Assembly: GCA_024235835.1 (NCBI GenBank)
Contig: JACKLQ010000002.1
Span: 1,111,501-1,175,500 of the forward strand
Length of the DNA: 64,000 bases
Origin: Thiobacillus sp.
GTDB taxonomy: Bacteria > Pseudomonadota > Gammaproteobacteria > Burkholderiales > Thiobacillaceae
Reading direction: 5' to 3'
Both the position numbers and the translations under genes were made by a program. The notes under the pieces are model-generated. The model was not told the DNA's origin. It made no database searches and saw nothing but the letters and a program-made list of their open reading frames with translations. This document shows, piece after piece, positions 8,749 to 17,544 of this stretch. Numbering within the stretch: the stretch's first letter is position 1; each line of letters starts with the position of its first letter.

Positions 8749-9750
8749 TTAGTTTGCCGCTGCGGGCGCGGCGCCGTCAGCGGGGGTTGCCGCGTCGGCA
8801 GGCATGGCTTCGGCGACCGGGGCGTCAACCACGGGTTTCTGGCCACCACCCAGACCCCATACGTAGGCGGTCAGGAGGTGAATCTTGGCCTCGCCAAGAT
8901 GGGCCTGGGCGGGCATGCCACCCTTGCGGCCCTTGACGATGGTCTCGATGATGGCTGCCTCGCTGCCACCGTACTGCCAGGCGTCGTCCACGATGTTGGG
9001 AAAGCTGGCGGCGGGCATGCCCTTGCCATCCTCGCCGTGGCAGCCGGCGCACACCGCGTACTTGTCCTTGCCGACGGCGGCCAGGGCAGCGTCATGGGGC
9101 TTGCCGCCCATGGACAGGACATAGTTGGCGATTTCCTTGGCGCTCTGCTCGTCACCAGCCATGCCGCCAGGCATTTCGGCAATGCGGCCACCAGTGAGGC
9201 TGGCCTTGATGTCGTCGGGCGTGCCGCCGAACAGCCACTGGTTGTCGGCCAGATTGGGGAAGCCCCTGGCGCCCTGGGCGTCGGAGCCGTGGCACTGGGA
9301 GCAGTAGGTCAGGAACAGGTTCTCTCCCATGCTTCTGGCGTCGGGGTTGGCTGCCACCGTCATGACGTCCTGGCCCATGAAGGGCTGCAGCACGGCATTG
9401 AACTTGGCATCCACGCGTTCCTTCTCAATCTGGTACTCCTTGGCGGAAGACCAGTTCCATACACCCTCAAACTTACCCATGCCGGGATACAGGACCAGAT
9501 AGATGATGCCGAAGAAAATCAGGCCATAGAACATCCACATCCACCAGCGGGGCAAGGGATTGTTGAGTTCCTGCAGGTCGCCATCCCATGTGGGGGCCAT
9601 CAGTTCAGCCTGCTCTCCTGGGGCCAGTTTTTGGGTGGTCTGGCTTTGGAGCACGTACAGCGAAAAGAGAATGCCTGCGATGCTCAACACGGCAACGTAG
9701 TAATGCCAGAAGTCGCTGACAAAGTCGGGAATAGCATATCCAGCAATCAT
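8749..9750 (-). CDS. ccoP: cbb3-type cytochrome c oxidase diheme subunit CcoP
   Basis: A 333-residue membrane-anchored diheme cytochrome c of the high-affinity cbb3 terminal oxidase. An N-terminal helix (FWHYYVAVLSIAGILFSLYV), the second helix (WWMWMFYGLIFFGIIYLVLY) and two CXXCH heme sites (CSQCHGSD and CAGCHGED) with downstream Met ligands define it. The C-terminus is an Ala/Pro-rich tail. It follows ccoQ and ends the oxidase structural operon. Confidence 0.96.
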   Translation of the reverse strand: MIAGYAIPDFVSDFWHYYVAVLSIAGILFSLYVLQSQTTQKLAPGEQAELMAPTWDGDLQELNNPLPRWWMWMFYGLIFFGIIYLVLYPGMGKFEGVWNWSSAKEYQIEKERVDAKFNAVLQPFMGQDVMTVAANPDARSMGENLFLTYCSQCHGSDAQGARGFPNLADNQWLFGGTPDDIKASLTGGRIAEMPGGMAGDEQSAKEIANYVLSMGGKPHDAALAAVGKDKYAVCAGCHGEDGKGMPAASFPNIVDDAWQYGGSEAAIIETIVKGRKGGMPAQAHLGEAKIHLLTAYVWGLGGGQKPVVDAPVAEAMPADAATPADGAAPAAAN

Positions 9751-9763
9751 GAGTGTCTCCTAA

Positions 9764-9937
9764 TCAATTAGGCGCTTTGCCGGTCCCATGGTCATCGCCA
9801 GCGTCTTCCTGGAAGGGGAGCTGGGCAGCATCGTCGAATTTCTGTTTGTTCTGCCGGTGAAAGGCCCACCAGACGATGCCGATGAACACCAGGAAGAACA
9901 GCACGGTGGCGATGGAACCGAAGAGACCAGCGTCCAT
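9764..9937 (-). CDS. ccoQ: cbb3 oxidase small subunit CcoQ (FixQ)
   Basis: A 57-residue protein with one membrane helix (IATVLFFLVFIGIVWWAFHR) followed by a charged tail (QNKQKFDDAAQLPF), the CcoQ pattern. CcoQ stabilises the oxidase complex. It sits between ccoO (1 bp gap) and ccoP (13 bp gap), its normal place. Confidence 0.9.
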   Translation of the reverse strand: MDAGLFGSIATVLFFLVFIGIVWWAFHRQNKQKFDDAAQLPFQEDAGDDHGTGKAPN

Positions 9938-9938
9938 G

Positions 9939-10550
9939 TCAGTTAACCTTGGGACCGTAGGTGCCGAGCACCTGCAGATAGGCGATGAGGGCGTCCATTT
10001 CGGTCTTGCCGTCTAGCATGGCAGGGGCTTCGGCAATTTCCGCGTCTGTGTAGCCGTGACCGACGATGTTGAGGGTCTTCATCTTCGCCTGGATATCGGA
10101 GGCATCGGCCGGGGCATCAGCCAGCCATGCATAGGCCGGCATGTTGGACTCGGGCACCACGGAGCGGGGATCCATCAAGTGGGCGTAATGCCAATCGTCG
10201 GAATAACGACCCCCAAGACGATGCAGATCGGGACCAGTGCGCTTGGAACCCCACAAGAAGGGCCGGTCGTAGACGAACTCTCCGGCCACGGAGAAGTGGC
10301 CGTAGCGTTCCGTTTCCGCGCGGAATGGACGCACCATCTGGGAGTGGCAGCCTACGCAGCCTTCCCGGATGTAAATGTCCCGGCCCGCCAGTTGCAGGGC
10401 GTTATAGGGCTTGAGGCCCTCGATCGGCTGGGTGGTGGATTTCTGGAAGAACAGGGGCACGATCTGGACCAGTCCGCCGATGGACACGACGATGAAGGTC
10501 AAGATCATGAGCAGGCCGATGTTCTTTTCAAGAACCTTGTGTGCAGACAT
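9939..10550 (-). CDS. ccoO: cbb3-type cytochrome c oxidase monoheme subunit CcoO
   Basis: A 203-residue protein with an N-terminal membrane anchor (GLLMILTFIVVSIGGLVQIV) and a single CXXCH site (REGCVGCHSQMVRPF). The RPFLWGSKRTGPDLHRLGGR stretch is characteristic of CcoO/FixO. It transfers electrons from CcoP to the catalytic subunit on the periplasmic side and follows ccoN by 18 bp. Confidence 0.96.
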   Translation of the reverse strand: MSAHKVLEKNIGLLMILTFIVVSIGGLVQIVPLFFQKSTTQPIEGLKPYNALQLAGRDIYIREGCVGCHSQMVRPFRAETERYGHFSVAGEFVYDRPFLWGSKRTGPDLHRLGGRYSDDWHYAHLMDPRSVVPESNMPAYAWLADAPADASDIQAKMKTLNIVGHGYTDAEIAEAPAMLDGKTEMDALIAYLQVLGTYGPKVN

Positions 10551-10568
10551 GTGTAGTCTCCTTGTCCG

Positions 10569-11999
10569 TTAGGCCGCGACAGCTTCGGGGATGCGGGCGT
10601 CGTTCACAGCCTTGCCGGCGGCGATGGTCTTCCACACGTTGTAGGCCATCAGCAGCATGCCGGCGAAGAACATGAAGCCACCGATCAGACGGATCGCGTA
10701 GAACGGATACATGGCGTTCACGGACTGGGCAAAGCTGTAGGTCAGCGTGCCGTCGGCATTGGTGGCACGCCACATCAGGCCCTGGGCCACACCGGCAATC
10801 CACAGCGAAGCGATGTATAGGACCACGCCGATGGTGGACCACCAGAAGTGCACGTTGATCAGCCGGGTGCTGTACATCTCCTCGCGGCCGAAGAGGCGCG
10901 GGATGAGGTGGTACAGGGAGCCGATGGAGATCATGGCCACCCAGCCCAGGGCGCCGGAGTGCACGTGGCCGATGGTCCACTCGGTGTAGTGGGACAGGGC
11001 GTTCACGGTCTTCACGGACATCATGGGGCCTTCGAAGGTGGACATACCGTAGAAGGACATGGCGGTGATCAGGAACTTCAGGATGGGATCGGTGCGCAGC
11101 TTATGCCAGGCGCCGGACAGGGTCATGATGCCGTTCATCATGCCGCCCCAGGAGGGCGCGATCAGCATCAGGGAGAAGACCATGCCCAGGGACTGGGCCC
11201 AGTCAGGCAAGGCGGTGTACAGCAGGTGGTGAGGACCGGCCCACATGTAGATGAAGTTCAGGGCCCAGAAGTGCACGATGGACAGGCGGTAGGAGAAGAT
11301 GGGCCGACCGGCCTGTTTGGGGATGAAGTAGTACATCATGCCCAGGAAGGCGGTGGTCAGGAAGAAGCCCACGGCGTTGTGGCCATACCACCACTGCACC
11401 ATGGCATCCTGCACGCCGGCGTAGGCTGAGTACGACTTGGTAAGGGTCACGGGCAGTTCGGCACTGTTGACAATATGCAGCAAGGCGATAGTGACGATGT
11501 AGGCGCCGAAGAACCAGTTGGCCACATAGATGTGCTTGGTCTTGCGCTTCATGATGGTGCCGAAGAACAGCACCGCATAGGCTACCCACACCACGGTGAT
11601 CAGGATGTCGATGGGCCATTCCAACTCAGCGTATTCCTTGCTGGTGGTGTAGCCCAGGGGCAGGGACACCGCTGCGAGAACGATGATGAGCTGCCAGCCC
11701 CAGAACACGAAGGCGGCCAAACCGTCGGACAACAAGCGGGCCTGGCAGGTACGCTGAACTACATAGAGGGAGGTGGCGAAGAGCGCGGAACCGCCGAAGG
11801 CAAAGATCACCGCATTGGTATGCAGGGGGCGCAGTCGGCCATAGGACAAGATGGCAGAGAGCGGACCGAGATCCTTGGTAATGTCCGGCCAGATCAGCTG
11901 GGTGGCGATGATGACGCCGACCAGCATACCAACAATTCCCCACACAACCGTCATGATGGCGAACTGTCGGACGACCTTATAGTTGTATGTTGCTTCCAT
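10569..11999 (-). CDS. ccoN: cbb3-type cytochrome c oxidase catalytic subunit CcoN
   Basis: A 476-residue heme-copper oxidase subunit I of the cbb3 class with about 12 membrane helices. Typical CcoN stretches are RLRPLHTNAVIFAFGG (heme ligand His), WYGHNAVGFFLTTAFLGMMY (CuB region), HFWALNFIYMWAGPHHLLYT and HVHSGALGWVAMI. It reduces oxygen to water and pumps protons at low oxygen. An AAGGAG ribosome binding site precedes the ATG, and an FNR box lies about 85 bp upstream. Confidence 0.97.
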   Translation of the reverse strand: MEATYNYKVVRQFAIMTVVWGIVGMLVGVIIATQLIWPDITKDLGPLSAILSYGRLRPLHTNAVIFAFGGSALFATSLYVVQRTCQARLLSDGLAAFVFWGWQLIIVLAAVSLPLGYTTSKEYAELEWPIDILITVVWVAYAVLFFGTIMKRKTKHIYVANWFFGAYIVTIALLHIVNSAELPVTLTKSYSAYAGVQDAMVQWWYGHNAVGFFLTTAFLGMMYYFIPKQAGRPIFSYRLSIVHFWALNFIYMWAGPHHLLYTALPDWAQSLGMVFSLMLIAPSWGGMMNGIMTLSGAWHKLRTDPILKFLITAMSFYGMSTFEGPMMSVKTVNALSHYTEWTIGHVHSGALGWVAMISIGSLYHLIPRLFGREEMYSTRLINVHFWWSTIGVVLYIASLWIAGVAQGLMWRATNADGTLTYSFAQSVNAMYPFYAIRLIGGFMFFAGMLLMAYNVWKTIAAGKAVNDARIPEAVAA

Positions 12000-12039
12000 A
12001 CGGGTCTCCTTAGCAGTTAAGGCTGGGTCACAAAAAAAT

Positions 12040-12060
12040 GAATGTCAAAAAACGACATTC
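12040..12060 (-). repeat. AT-rich inverted repeat in the ccoN leader
   Basis: GAATGTC (12040-12046) and GACATTC (12054-12060) form a 7-bp stem; on the minus strand it is followed by ATTTTTTT. This resembles a weak intrinsic terminator. It lies between ccoS and ccoN near where an FNR-activated transcript would begin, so it may separate ccoIS from ccoNOQP or be a regulator site. Confidence 0.35.
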
Positions 12061-12077
12061 AAATCCTAAATAACTAG

Positions 12078-12091
12078 TTGATCCAAGTCAA
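12078..12091 (-). promoter_or_regulatory. FNR/ANR-type box upstream of ccoN
   Basis: On the minus strand the sequence is TTGACTTGGATCAA, which fits the FNR consensus TTGAT-N4-ATCAA with one mismatch. Its centre is about 85 bp before the ccoN start codon, and it overlaps the ccoS stop codon. FNR-class control of ccoNOQP under low oxygen is standard. I could not identify a convincing -10 element. Confidence 0.75.
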
Positions 12092-12270
12092 TGTGGCGTT
12101 CCACGTGGTTCCTTGGGCGACGGGCCAGGCAAATCGTCGTCCATGAGGATGCGGTGGGCGGGACCTTCCATGTCCTCGAACTGGCCGCTTTTCACTGCCC
12201 AAAGGAAAACCAGGGCAATGACCGCCACGAAAACCAGGCTGAGCGGGATAAGGAGATAGAGGATATCCAT
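12088..12270 (-). CDS. ccoS: cbb3 oxidase maturation protein CcoS
   Basis: A 60-residue protein: MDILYLLIPLSLVFVAVIAL helix, then FLWAVKSGQFEDMEGPAHRI, the CcoS/FixS signature with the conserved GQFxDLEGPA-like motif. CcoS is needed to insert cofactors into the oxidase. It is 65 bp downstream of ccoI and 88 bp upstream of ccoN. Confidence 0.93.
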   Translation of the reverse strand: MDILYLLIPLSLVFVAVIALVFLWAVKSGQFEDMEGPAHRILMDDDLPGPSPKEPRGTPH

Positions 12271-12335
12271 GAGGTTTTTTTATTGGTCGCCGCGCATGGT
12301 ATTTCTTGCCTCAGGAAACATGCAATCAAAAAACT

Positions 12336-14804
12336 TTATGGCTCCACGCCCCTGATAGCGTCATGGGAAGCAATGCGGGACAGGCGCATGGCATTCAGGA
12401 CCACCAACAGGGAGGAAAGGGACATGCCTATGCCTGCCATCCATGGAGTGATGTAACCCAGGGCGGCGGCAGGAATGGCCAGCAGGTTGTAGAGGGCGGC
12501 CCAGGCCAGGTTCTCACGGATGATCTTCTGGGTCTTGCGGGCCAGGACCACGCCGTCGGCCAGGCGGCCAATCTCGCTGGATAGCAGCACCATGTCCGCT
12601 GCTGCCTGGGCCGCTTCGGCCCCCTGGTCCACGGCCACGGATACCTGGGCCTGAGCCAGCACAGGTGCGTCGTTTACTCCATCTCCGGTCATGGCCACCA
12701 CCGCGCCGGCCTGTTGCAGGGTACGTACCGCTTCCAGCTTGTCCTGGGGCAGCATGTCTCCACGGGCATCCTCGATGTCCAGTTCCCGGGCCAGGGCCTG
12801 CACGTTCTCGCCACGGTCGCCGGAATAAAGGTGCAGGCGCACGCCCAGGGTCTTCAGTTCGGCGATGAGCTGGCGAGCCTGGGGCCTCAAGGCGTCCCCA
12901 AGGGCGAACCAGGCCAGTACGCCTTCCTGGTCCGCAAGCCCCACCAGGGTGAGGCCCGGGGCGTGAATGTCTTCCGGTACGGCGCCAATGAAATCCGGTG
13001 TGCCCAGGCGATAGTCCCGGCCGGTCACGCGGCCGCTGACGCCCTTGCCGGGGATGTAGCGTAGTTCTTCGGCTTCCAGGTTGACGTTGCCCGGAATCGC
13101 GGCGCGCAGGGCGGCGGCCACAGGGTGGGTGGCGCCCTGCTCCAGTGCCCGGGCAATGGCCATGGCCTGGTTCTTCTCGCCTCGCTGCACATGCACATCC
13201 CGCAGGCTGAATTCGCCCGTGGTCAGGGTGCCCGTCTTGTCGAAGACGAAATCCGTGGCCCGGGCCAGGGTTTCCAGGGCATGGCCCCGGGTGGAAAGCA
13301 GGCCCAGGCGGGTCAGGCGCCCAAGGGCGGCGGTGAGGGCAGCAGGGGTGGCCAGGCCCAGGGCGCAGGGGCAGGACACCACCAGCACCGAGACGGTGAT
13401 CCAGAAGGCCTTGGAGGGATCGGTGAAGTACCAGGCGGTGGCCACTGCGGCGGCGATGAGCAGCAGAGCCAGCACGAACCAGGCCGCTACCCGATCGGCG
13501 ATGAGGGCTAGGTGGGGCTTCTCAGCCAGGGCCCGGTCCAGCAGGCGCACGATGCCGGAGAGCACCGTGTCGGCGCCCACCTTCTCCACCTTCACCACCA
13601 AGGGGCTTTCCAGGTTGAGGGTGCCCCCGATGACAGGACTGCCAGCCTGCTTGCCCACGGGATGGGACTCTCCAGTCAACAGGGACTCGTCCACGTTGGA
13701 TACGCCTTCGGCGACAGCGCCGTCGGCGGGGAAGCTCTCCCCCGGGCCCACCAGGACATGGTCGCCGGGCACCAGTTTCACGGCGGCCACGGTTTCCTCC
13801 TCCCGGCGGGCGGGAAAGGCTGGCAGTCGCACTGCTGCTGCGGGAATGAGCTTGACCAGGCTTTCCGCCGCCTCCGCTGATTTCTTGCGTGCGTTCATTT
13901 CCAGGAAACGTCCGGTGAGCAGGAAGAACACGAACATAACAACCGAATCGAAATACACGTCCTCGCTGCCGGTGAAGGTGCCGTATATGCTGGCGGCATA
14001 GGCCAGGCCAACGCCCAGGGCCACGGGCACGTCCATGCCGGCCCGGAACAGCCGCAGGTCCCGCCAGGCGCCCTGAAAGAAGGGCCAGGCGGAATAGAAC
14101 ACCACGGGCGTGGTGAGCAGCAGGCTGGCGAAGCGCATCAGGGCCTCGATATCTGCCGCCATGGTGTCGCCTTCGGCCATGTACACGGGCACGGCGTACA
14201 TCATGACCTGCATCATGCCCAGGCCGGCGATGGCCAGCCGGCGGATGGCGGTATTGCGCTCCTTACGGAATAGTTCTTCCTGGCGATTGGTGTCGAAGGG
14301 ATAGGCCAGGTAGCCGATCTCCTGAATGCTCTTCAGGATGTCGGAGAGCCGGATCCTGCCGTTGTCCCAGCGCACCCGGGCGCGACGGGTGGAGAAGTTG
14401 ATGTCCACCCCCAGCACCCCGGGCAGCTGGAGCAGATGGCGCTCGTTCAACCATACACAGGCGGCGCAGACGATGCCCTCCAGGATCAGGTTGGCCTCGC
14501 GCAGGTTCGCGTCCTCCCCGGCGCTGCTGACAAAGCTGGCCTGCACCTCCGGAATGTCATAGAGCTTGAGGTTCTTGAGTTCCTCCAGGGCCGCTTCCGG
14601 CGTGGGAGGCATGTCGGTGCGCAGACGGTAATAATCCGCGTTGCCCGAGTCGATGATGGTTTGGGCCACGGCCTTGCAACCCAGGCAGCACGCGGGCCTT
14701 GCAGTGCCCTGGTAATTGATGACGTAGCTTGTGCCCCGGGGTACGGGCTCGCCGCAATGGAAACAGATGGCGGATGAAGCGGGGAAGTCGTTTGCGTCGG
14801 GCAT
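12336..14804 (-). CDS. ccoI: Copper-transporting P-type ATPase CcoI (FixI)
   Basis: A P1B-type ATPase of about 822 residues that delivers copper for cbb3 oxidase assembly. In order: an N-terminal Cys cluster (CFHCGEPVP, CCLGCKAV) typical of FixI; a heavy-metal-associated domain with GIVCAACVWL; membrane helices; actuator motif LLTGES; the CPC metal site (VSCPCALGLATP); phosphorylation site DKTGTLT; and the hinge GDGVNDAPVL. The frame opens ten codons further upstream at 14834; MPDANDF at 14804 is the better start. The gene heads the cco cluster. Confidence 0.95.
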   Translation of the reverse strand: MPDANDFPASSAICFHCGEPVPRGTSYVINYQGTARPACCLGCKAVAQTIIDSGNADYYRLRTDMPPTPEAALEELKNLKLYDIPEVQASFVSSAGEDANLREANLILEGIVCAACVWLNERHLLQLPGVLGVDINFSTRRARVRWDNGRIRLSDILKSIQEIGYLAYPFDTNRQEELFRKERNTAIRRLAIAGLGMMQVMMYAVPVYMAEGDTMAADIEALMRFASLLLTTPVVFYSAWPFFQGAWRDLRLFRAGMDVPVALGVGLAYAASIYGTFTGSEDVYFDSVVMFVFFLLTGRFLEMNARKKSAEAAESLVKLIPAAAVRLPAFPARREEETVAAVKLVPGDHVLVGPGESFPADGAVAEGVSNVDESLLTGESHPVGKQAGSPVIGGTLNLESPLVVKVEKVGADTVLSGIVRLLDRALAEKPHLALIADRVAAWFVLALLLIAAAVATAWYFTDPSKAFWITVSVLVVSCPCALGLATPAALTAALGRLTRLGLLSTRGHALETLARATDFVFDKTGTLTTGEFSLRDVHVQRGEKNQAMAIARALEQGATHPVAAALRAAIPGNVNLEAEELRYIPGKGVSGRVTGRDYRLGTPDFIGAVPEDIHAPGLTLVGLADQEGVLAWFALGDALRPQARQLIAELKTLGVRLHLYSGDRGENVQALARELDIEDARGDMLPQDKLEAVRTLQQAGAVVAMTGDGVNDAPVLAQAQVSVAVDQGAEAAQAAADMVLLSSEIGRLADGVVLARKTQKIIRENLAWAALYNLLAIPAAALGYITPWMAGIGMSLSSLLVVLNAMRLSRIASHDAIRGVEP

Positions 14805-14908
14805 GGCGGCGGATTCTACCCGGCCGGGGATCACCGCGCCCCCGGGGCCGACTCTTGGTCGGCTCCGTTCTCCATGGGGGGATGGTCTTGTCTGGGGCGG
14901 TCCAGAGT

Positions 14909-15685
14909 TCAGTTTGTCAGATGGTTGGCCAGGGCGGCGAACTCCGCGACAGACAGGGTCTCCCCCCGCCGCGCCGGATCAATGCCCACTGCGGCGAAGG
15001 CGGTGTCGTCCGCCACGCCTTTCAGGGTGTTGCGCAGGGTCTTGCGGCGCTGGCCGAAGGCCCGGGCCACCACGTCGGCGAAGACCTTGTGGTTTGTGCA
15101 GGGCACGGCTTCGGCAGGCAAGGGCACCAGGCGCACGATGGCCGAATCCACCTTGGGCGGCGGCTGGAAGGCGCCGGGCGGCACGATGAACAGCCGGGTG
15201 ACGGCGAAGCGGGCCTGGAGCATCACCGACAGGCGGCCATAGTCCGGGGTATCCGGGGCGGCGGCCATGCGGTCCACCACCTCCTTTTGCAGCATGAAGG
15301 TCATGTCGCGAATGCCGGCCGCATAGTCCGCCAGATGGAAGAGCAGGGGCGAGGAGATGTTGTAGGGCAGGTTGCCGACCACCCTTAAATCGTTGCCCAG
15401 GGCACCGAAGTCGAAGTTCAGGGCGTCTGTCTGGTGGATGGCCAGTCGCTCAGCGGGCAACTCGGCCTGAAGACGCGCAACCATGTCCCGGTCGAACTCC
15501 ACCACGTGCAGGTGCCTCAGGGCGTCCAGCAGGGGCCGGGTCAGGGCACCGGGGCCGGGGCCGATCTCAACCATCAGGTCGTCCGGCTCTGGACGGATGG
15601 CGGCCACGATGCGGGCGATGTAGTGCTGGTCCACCAGGAAGTGCTGGCCCAGGTGTTTCTTGGCGCGGGGAAGGGGGGGGTTCAT
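14909..15685 (-). CDS. rsmA: 16S rRNA dimethyladenosine transferase RsmA/KsgA
   Basis: A 258-residue S-adenosylmethionine methyltransferase that dimethylates two adjacent adenines near the 3' end of 16S rRNA. The start KKHLGQHFLVD, the SAM-binding VEIGPGPGALTRPLL, the catalytic NLPYNIS motif (VGNLPYNISSPLLFHL) and KVDSAIVRL are all typical. It overlaps the end of pdxA by 4 bp, a common gene pair in proteobacteria. Confidence 0.97.
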   Translation of the reverse strand: MNPPLPRAKKHLGQHFLVDQHYIARIVAAIRPEPDDLMVEIGPGPGALTRPLLDALRHLHVVEFDRDMVARLQAELPAERLAIHQTDALNFDFGALGNDLRVVGNLPYNISSPLLFHLADYAAGIRDMTFMLQKEVVDRMAAAPDTPDYGRLSVMLQARFAVTRLFIVPPGAFQPPPKVDSAIVRLVPLPAEAVPCTNHKVFADVVARAFGQRRKTLRNTLKGVADDTAFAAVGIDPARRGETLSVAEFAALANHLTN

Positions 15686-16656
15686 GCTTGCCTGGCTCGG
15701 TGTCTGGCCATCTCCAGGGCGGTGGCGATGGCTACCCGCAGGCTGCCGTCGTTAACCCGGCCCTGGCCTGCAAGGTCCAGGGCCGTGCCGTGGTCCACGG
15801 AGGTGCGGATGATGGGCAGGCCCAGGGTCACGTTCACGCCTTCCCCGAAGCTGGCGTGTTTCAGCACCGGCAGGCCCTGGTCGTGGTACATGGCCAGCAC
15901 CGCGTCACAGGCCTCCAGATGCTTGCGCTGGAACAGGGTGTCGGCGGGGAGGGGGCCCATGAGATCGATGCCCTGGGACCGGAGGCGGGCCAGCACGGGC
16001 TCGATTACCTCGATCTCCTCCCGGCCCAGGTGGCCCCCTTCCCCCGCGTGGGGGTTCAGGCCGGCCACCAGGATGCGGGGCGCGGCGATGCCGAAATCCC
16101 GTTTCAGTGAGGCATGGAGGATGCGCAGGGTCTCCTCCACGGCTGCGGGGGTGATGGCGTCGGCCACCTCCCGGATGGGCAGATGGGTGGTCACCAGGGC
16201 CACCCGTAGCCCGCCGCCCGCCAGCATCATCACCACCCTGGGGGTGTGGGTCATTTCCGCCAGGAATTCCGTGTGCCCGGTGAAGGGGATGCCCGCTTCG
16301 TTGATCACGCCCTTGTGCACGGGGCCGGTGACCAGGCCGGCGAACTCGCCCGACTGGCAGCCTTCAATGGCGCGTCGCAGGGTATCCAGCACATAGGCGC
16401 CATTGCCTATATCCAGATGGCCTGCGGTGACCGGGCTCGGGGCGGACATATGCAGGATGCTCAGGGAGTTGGCGTGTCCCTGCTGATAATCCGGCACAGT
16501 GAATCCCAGGCCCAACCGGGCGGCCCGATCTGCAAGAACCTTACGGTCCGCGATCAGGACCAGGGGGCATTCAGGCGGGTTCTGGGCCAGCAGGACGCAT
16601 AGGTCCGGGCCGATGCCGGCCGGTTCGCCGGCGGTGAGGACGAGGGGGGCGGTCAT
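15682..16656 (-). CDS. pdxA: 4-hydroxythreonine-4-phosphate dehydrogenase PdxA
   Basis: A 324-residue NAD- and metal-dependent dehydrogenase of vitamin B6 synthesis. Family marks: TAGEPAGIGPDL near the N-terminus, VTGPVHKGVINEAGIPFTGHTEFLA (split here: PVHKGVINEAG, FTGHTEFLA), GLNPHAGEGG, and the metal-binding YHDQGLPVLK. It is co-transcribed with rsmA and preceded by the terminator of the upstream membrane protein gene. Confidence 0.97.
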   Translation of the reverse strand: MTAPLVLTAGEPAGIGPDLCVLLAQNPPECPLVLIADRKVLADRAARLGLGFTVPDYQQGHANSLSILHMSAPSPVTAGHLDIGNGAYVLDTLRRAIEGCQSGEFAGLVTGPVHKGVINEAGIPFTGHTEFLAEMTHTPRVVMMLAGGGLRVALVTTHLPIREVADAITPAAVEETLRILHASLKRDFGIAAPRILVAGLNPHAGEGGHLGREEIEVIEPVLARLRSQGIDLMGPLPADTLFQRKHLEACDAVLAMYHDQGLPVLKHASFGEGVNVTLGLPIIRTSVDHGTALDLAGQGRVNDGSLRVAIATALEMARHRARQA

Positions 16657-16660
16657 GCAA

Positions 16661-16688
16661 ATAAAAAGGGGCGGCAGAAGCCGCCCCT
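16661..16688 (-). terminator. Rho-independent terminator after the BI-1 family gene
   Basis: On the minus strand GGGGCGGC-TTCT-GCCGCCCC forms an 8-bp GC stem followed by TTTTTATTT. It lies 18 bp past the stop of the Bax-inhibitor-1 family gene and just before the pdxA start, so it closes that unit. Confidence 0.88.
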
Positions 16689-16705
16689 CAGGTCAGGGCT
16701 TGTCG

Positions 16706-17398
16706 TCAATCCCGCTCGCCCATGAAGGCCATGAGCAGTTGCAGCAGGTTCACGAAGATGTTGTAGATGTCCAGATAAATGGCCAGGGTCGCCATGACGT
16801 AGTTGGTCTCGCCGCCATTCACCACCCGGCTCACGTCGTACAGCAGGAAGCCGGAGAACAACAGCACGGCCACCGCGGACAGGGTCAGCGCCAGGGCGGG
16901 GATCTGGAAGAACATGTTGGCCAGGGAAGCCAGGATCAGCAGGACGATGCCCACCAGCAGGAATTTGCCCAGGAAGCTGAAATCCTTCTTGGTGGTGGTG
17001 GCGATGCCGGCCAGGGTCAGGAAGATGGCGCCCGTGCCGCCGGCTGCCAGGCCCACGATCTCGGCGCCGTTGCGCAGGTTCAGGGCCACTTGCAGGATGG
17101 GGCCCAGCATCAGGCCCATGAAGCCGGTGAGCACCAGCAGCAGCACCACGCCCATGCCGCTGTTGCGGGTGGCGGAGATGCCGAAGAACAGGCCGAACAT
17201 GACCGCCAGCATGCCCAGGGTACCCATGATGGGGTGCTGGGCCATGAAGGAAAAGTTCATGCTCATGCCGAAGAAGGCGCCGATGACCGTGGGGATCATG
17301 GTCAGGCCGAGCATCATGTAAGTATTGCGCAGGACCTTGTTGGTCTGCTCAACGGAAACGGTGGTGGTGTCCATGCGGACAACGTTGTCGAATCGCAT
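16706..17398 (-). CDS. Bax inhibitor-1 / YccA family membrane protein
   Basis: About 230 residues with seven predicted membrane helices (for example MMLGLTMIPTVIGAFFGMSM, GTLGMLAVMFGLFFGI, GVVLLLVLTGFMGLMLGPIL). The C-terminal helices and IYLDIYNIFVNLLQLL are the BI-1/YccA signature. Members modulate the FtsH protease or act as ion leak channels. I chose MRFDNVVRMDTT as start, because the longer frame adds 21 residues unlike the family. It is monocistronic, with a terminator behind it. Confidence 0.9.
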   Translation of the reverse strand: MRFDNVVRMDTTTVSVEQTNKVLRNTYMMLGLTMIPTVIGAFFGMSMNFSFMAQHPIMGTLGMLAVMFGLFFGISATRNSGMGVVLLLVLTGFMGLMLGPILQVALNLRNGAEIVGLAAGGTGAIFLTLAGIATTTKKDFSFLGKFLLVGIVLLILASLANMFFQIPALALTLSAVAVLLFSGFLLYDVSRVVNGGETNYVMATLAIYLDIYNIFVNLLQLLMAFMGERD

Positions 17399-17544
17399 TG
17401 TTGGATGACTCCATGGTTGGCAACGAGGAATGAGACTAGCAACAGCCGGAAAGAGTTTCAATCTTCTCTTCTGGTCCCCATACGAATTGGGTCGGAAACT
17501 TGTAGAATGCCTGCCTTTTAGGCAATTCGAATCACAACCTCATC

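Noticed and set aside
12032..12060. Firm call of a terminator between ccoS and ccoN
   Set aside because: The stem is AT-rich and only 7 bp, and it lies about where the FNR-driven transcript should start, so it is listed as a repeat only.
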